Source of the DNA: a virus
DNA: 37,537 nucleotides
Reading direction: 5' to 3' (one strand)
IMG/VR virus record: IMGVR_UViG_3300044547_000957
Location: 1-37,537 of that record
The notes beneath the pieces were generated by a model. The model saw only the letters and a list, made by a program, of their open reading frames with translations. It was not told the origin of the DNA and did no database searches. The translations under genes and the position numbers were made by a program. Below are positions 36,707-37,537 of the stretch, one piece after another; position 1 is the first letter of the stretch, and each line of letters begins with the position of its first letter.

Positions 36707-37190
36707 TTTATTATCAGAATTTATTGACCCTCAAATTAAAGAAGTAATTGAAGCATACGCTTCTGGGGATAAGAATGGTGATTACTTCATTACTATACCA
36801 GACATGGACGTAGTCGACTTATCTCTTAACCAATTGGGCTCCCTAGTCGCCAGAAGCTCTAACGTATATGGCAGAGTTGCTCGCTTTGCTGGGATGGCCA
36901 GAGCTCAATATAAATTAATAGAGGGCAGATACAAGAAGGTTTACAAAGCCAACAGAGTCGGCAAGAACGAGGCTGAGAGAGAAGCTAACGCCCTTGAGGC
37001 CGCTGATAGTGAATATATGGCCCTTGTTACTTCTGAGGCTATAGTCAACTTAGCTGAGTCAATGGAGTCGGCGGCTAGAATATCTTCGGAGTCTACAAGA
37101 AAACTTTTGGATAAAGTTCAATCTATGCAGATTGCTTCTGCTAGAGAAGAAAAAGGATTTTATTCGGAGTCTGACTTCAGTACATACTAG
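36675..37190 (+). CDS. Helical hypothetical protein after sigma factor
   Basis: 171 residues; ATG 36675 overlaps the end of the sigma gene by 32 bases (AAGGTAGAC before it). Mostly helical with a long coiled-coil-like region (YKLIEGRYKKVYKANRVGKN, then EAEREANALEAADSEYMALV). No Cys and no membrane segment. The size and helix-rich layout would suit a recombination mediator like UvsY, but this is a weak guess. Codons in 36780-37070 are more GC-rich than in the flanks. Confidence 0.6.
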   Translation: MNLQSMQKLNDLLSEFIDPQIKEVIEAYASGDKNGDYFITIPDMDVVDLSLNQLGSLVARSSNVYGRVARFAGMARAQYKLIEGRYKKVYKANRVGKNEAEREANALEAADSEYMALVTSEAIVNLAESMESAARISSESTRKLLDKVQSMQIASAREEKGFYSESDFSTY

Positions 37191-37198
37191 GGGACTAA

Positions 37199-37408
37199 AT
37201 GTATATAGCTAATTATAAATCTGTTCAGACAAGTGAAGAATTTTATTCAGAAAAAAGAGATTCTCTTGATTTTCCAACTCAAGTTGAATTATCAGGGCAA
37301 AGGTATCTTTTAAGAGCTACATATTTAGCGGGGTCTTTATCTCAGGAAAATAATATTATTGAGACAGCAAAAAGATATGATATTAGATACAATATTAAAA
37401 TAAGTTAG
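37199..37408 (+). CDS. Small hypothetical protein
   Basis: 69 residues; RBS AGGGGACTAA before ATG. Mixed beta and turn (DFPTQVELSGQRYLLRATYL), ends with a strand-like NIKIS. Lies between the coiled-coil protein and RNase H. Not recognised. Confidence 0.55.
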   Translation: MYIANYKSVQTSEEFYSEKRDSLDFPTQVELSGQRYLLRATYLAGSLSQENNIIETAKRYDIRYNIKIS

Positions 37409-37417
37409 GTTTTTTTT

Positions 37418-37537
37418 GTGCATATTGAAGTTTTTTGCGATGGAGCATCCAGGGGTCAAGGGCAGAAAAAGATGGGTGAGGCCGCATGTGCAACAACTAT
37501 CTACAAGAACAGAAAAAAAGTTGCACAGTTTGCAAGA
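37418..37537 (+). CDS. Ribonuclease HI-like protein (3' truncated)
   Basis: GTG 37418 follows TAG-GTTTTTTTT; 40 residues are visible before the window ends. HIEVFCDGASRGQGQKKMGE matches the RNase HI opening (first catalytic Asp in the FCDGASRG motif, as in 'YTDGSCLGNPG'), followed by AACATTIYKNRKKVAQFA, the typical second strand. It would remove RNA primers made by the AEP primase. Rest lies beyond the window. Confidence 0.8.
   Translation, partial: MHIEVFCDGASRGQGQKKMGEAACATTIYKNRKKVAQFAR

Noticed and set aside
1-37537. tRNA genes, including a frameshift-suppressor tRNA
   Set aside because: No gap is both long enough and shows cloverleaf arms or a TTC-type loop; the main gaps at 13481-13616 and 23006-23103 hold only hairpin and promoter elements. 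It could lie elsewhere in the genome.
1-37537. CRISPR arrays, insertion sequences or att repeats
   Set aside because: No regularly spaced direct repeats, transposase genes or paired end repeats were seen.

Overview
The window is a stretch of an AT-rich, double-stranded DNA tailed-phage genome. Genes are packed head to tail, nearly all on the + strand, often with overlapping stop and start codons, and strong AGGAG-type ribosome binding sites point to a bacterial host. The set of class II (B12-dependent) ribonucleotide reductase, ThyX, DnaE-type polymerase, an archaeo-eukaryotic-type primase and a DnaB-like helicase resembles large phages of Actinobacteria. The low GC argues for a low-GC host, which I cannot name. 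No tRNA, rRNA, CRISPR array, insertion sequence or att site was seen.

Layout. Bases 1-12526 hold the tail/baseplate/fibre module: a large protein cut by the window edge with a peptidoglycan-binding-like domain, three large beta-rich proteins, a small protein and another adhesin-like protein. Bases 12592-13480 hold a repeat-containing, probably abundant virion protein and a small membrane protein. After a hairpin at 13537-13560 come the nucleotide genes (class II RNR, ThyX, dCMP deaminase-like) to 18150, and then small proteins. Bases 18852-24730 carry two family 2 glycosyltransferases, a C5-cytosine methyltransferase, a thermonuclease-like protein, a PF03013-like glycosylase, a deoxyribosyltransferase-like protein, a sugar-nucleotide epimerase and a possible GT-D-type glycosyltransferase. 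Bases 24702-34883 hold replication and repair: nuclease, helicase, Cas4/RecB-like proteins, HD hydrolase, primase and DNA polymerase. The end has a small minus-strand gene, an endonuclease, a sigma factor, a coiled-coil protein and the start of RNase H.

Main discovery candidate. Six genes are split, each into two reading frames that rejoin by a +1 shift: the tail protein at 3709, the small tail protein at 10840, DNA polymerase III alpha at 29991, a RecB/Cas4-like nuclease at 34085, a PD-(D/E)XK endonuclease at 35248 and a sigma factor at 35815. In all six the overlap of the two frames contains an in-frame CGG codon. Skipping its C and reading GGA (five times) or GGC (once) as glycine restores the protein, in two cases at a position where the family usually has a glycine or small residue. 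I checked every CGG trinucleotide in the window by eye. Among roughly 12,000 codons, CGG occurs in frame only seven times: these six sites and one ordinary Arg codon (21238, in the PF03013-like gene, where a shift would hit a stop at once). CGG thus appears to act as a +1 frameshift codon, or CGGR/CGGC as a four-base glycine codon, used repeatedly across structural, replication and transcription genes. Independent random errors would not converge on one rare codon, but a systematic sequencing artefact has to be excluded from reads.

Regulation. One textbook promoter (23026-23054) and a strong terminator (23302-23331) isolate a 60-residue gene with unusual codon choice. Overlapping divergent promoters (35183-35224) serve the minus-strand small gene and the endonuclease/sigma operon. 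A bidirectional terminator lies at 34891-34926.
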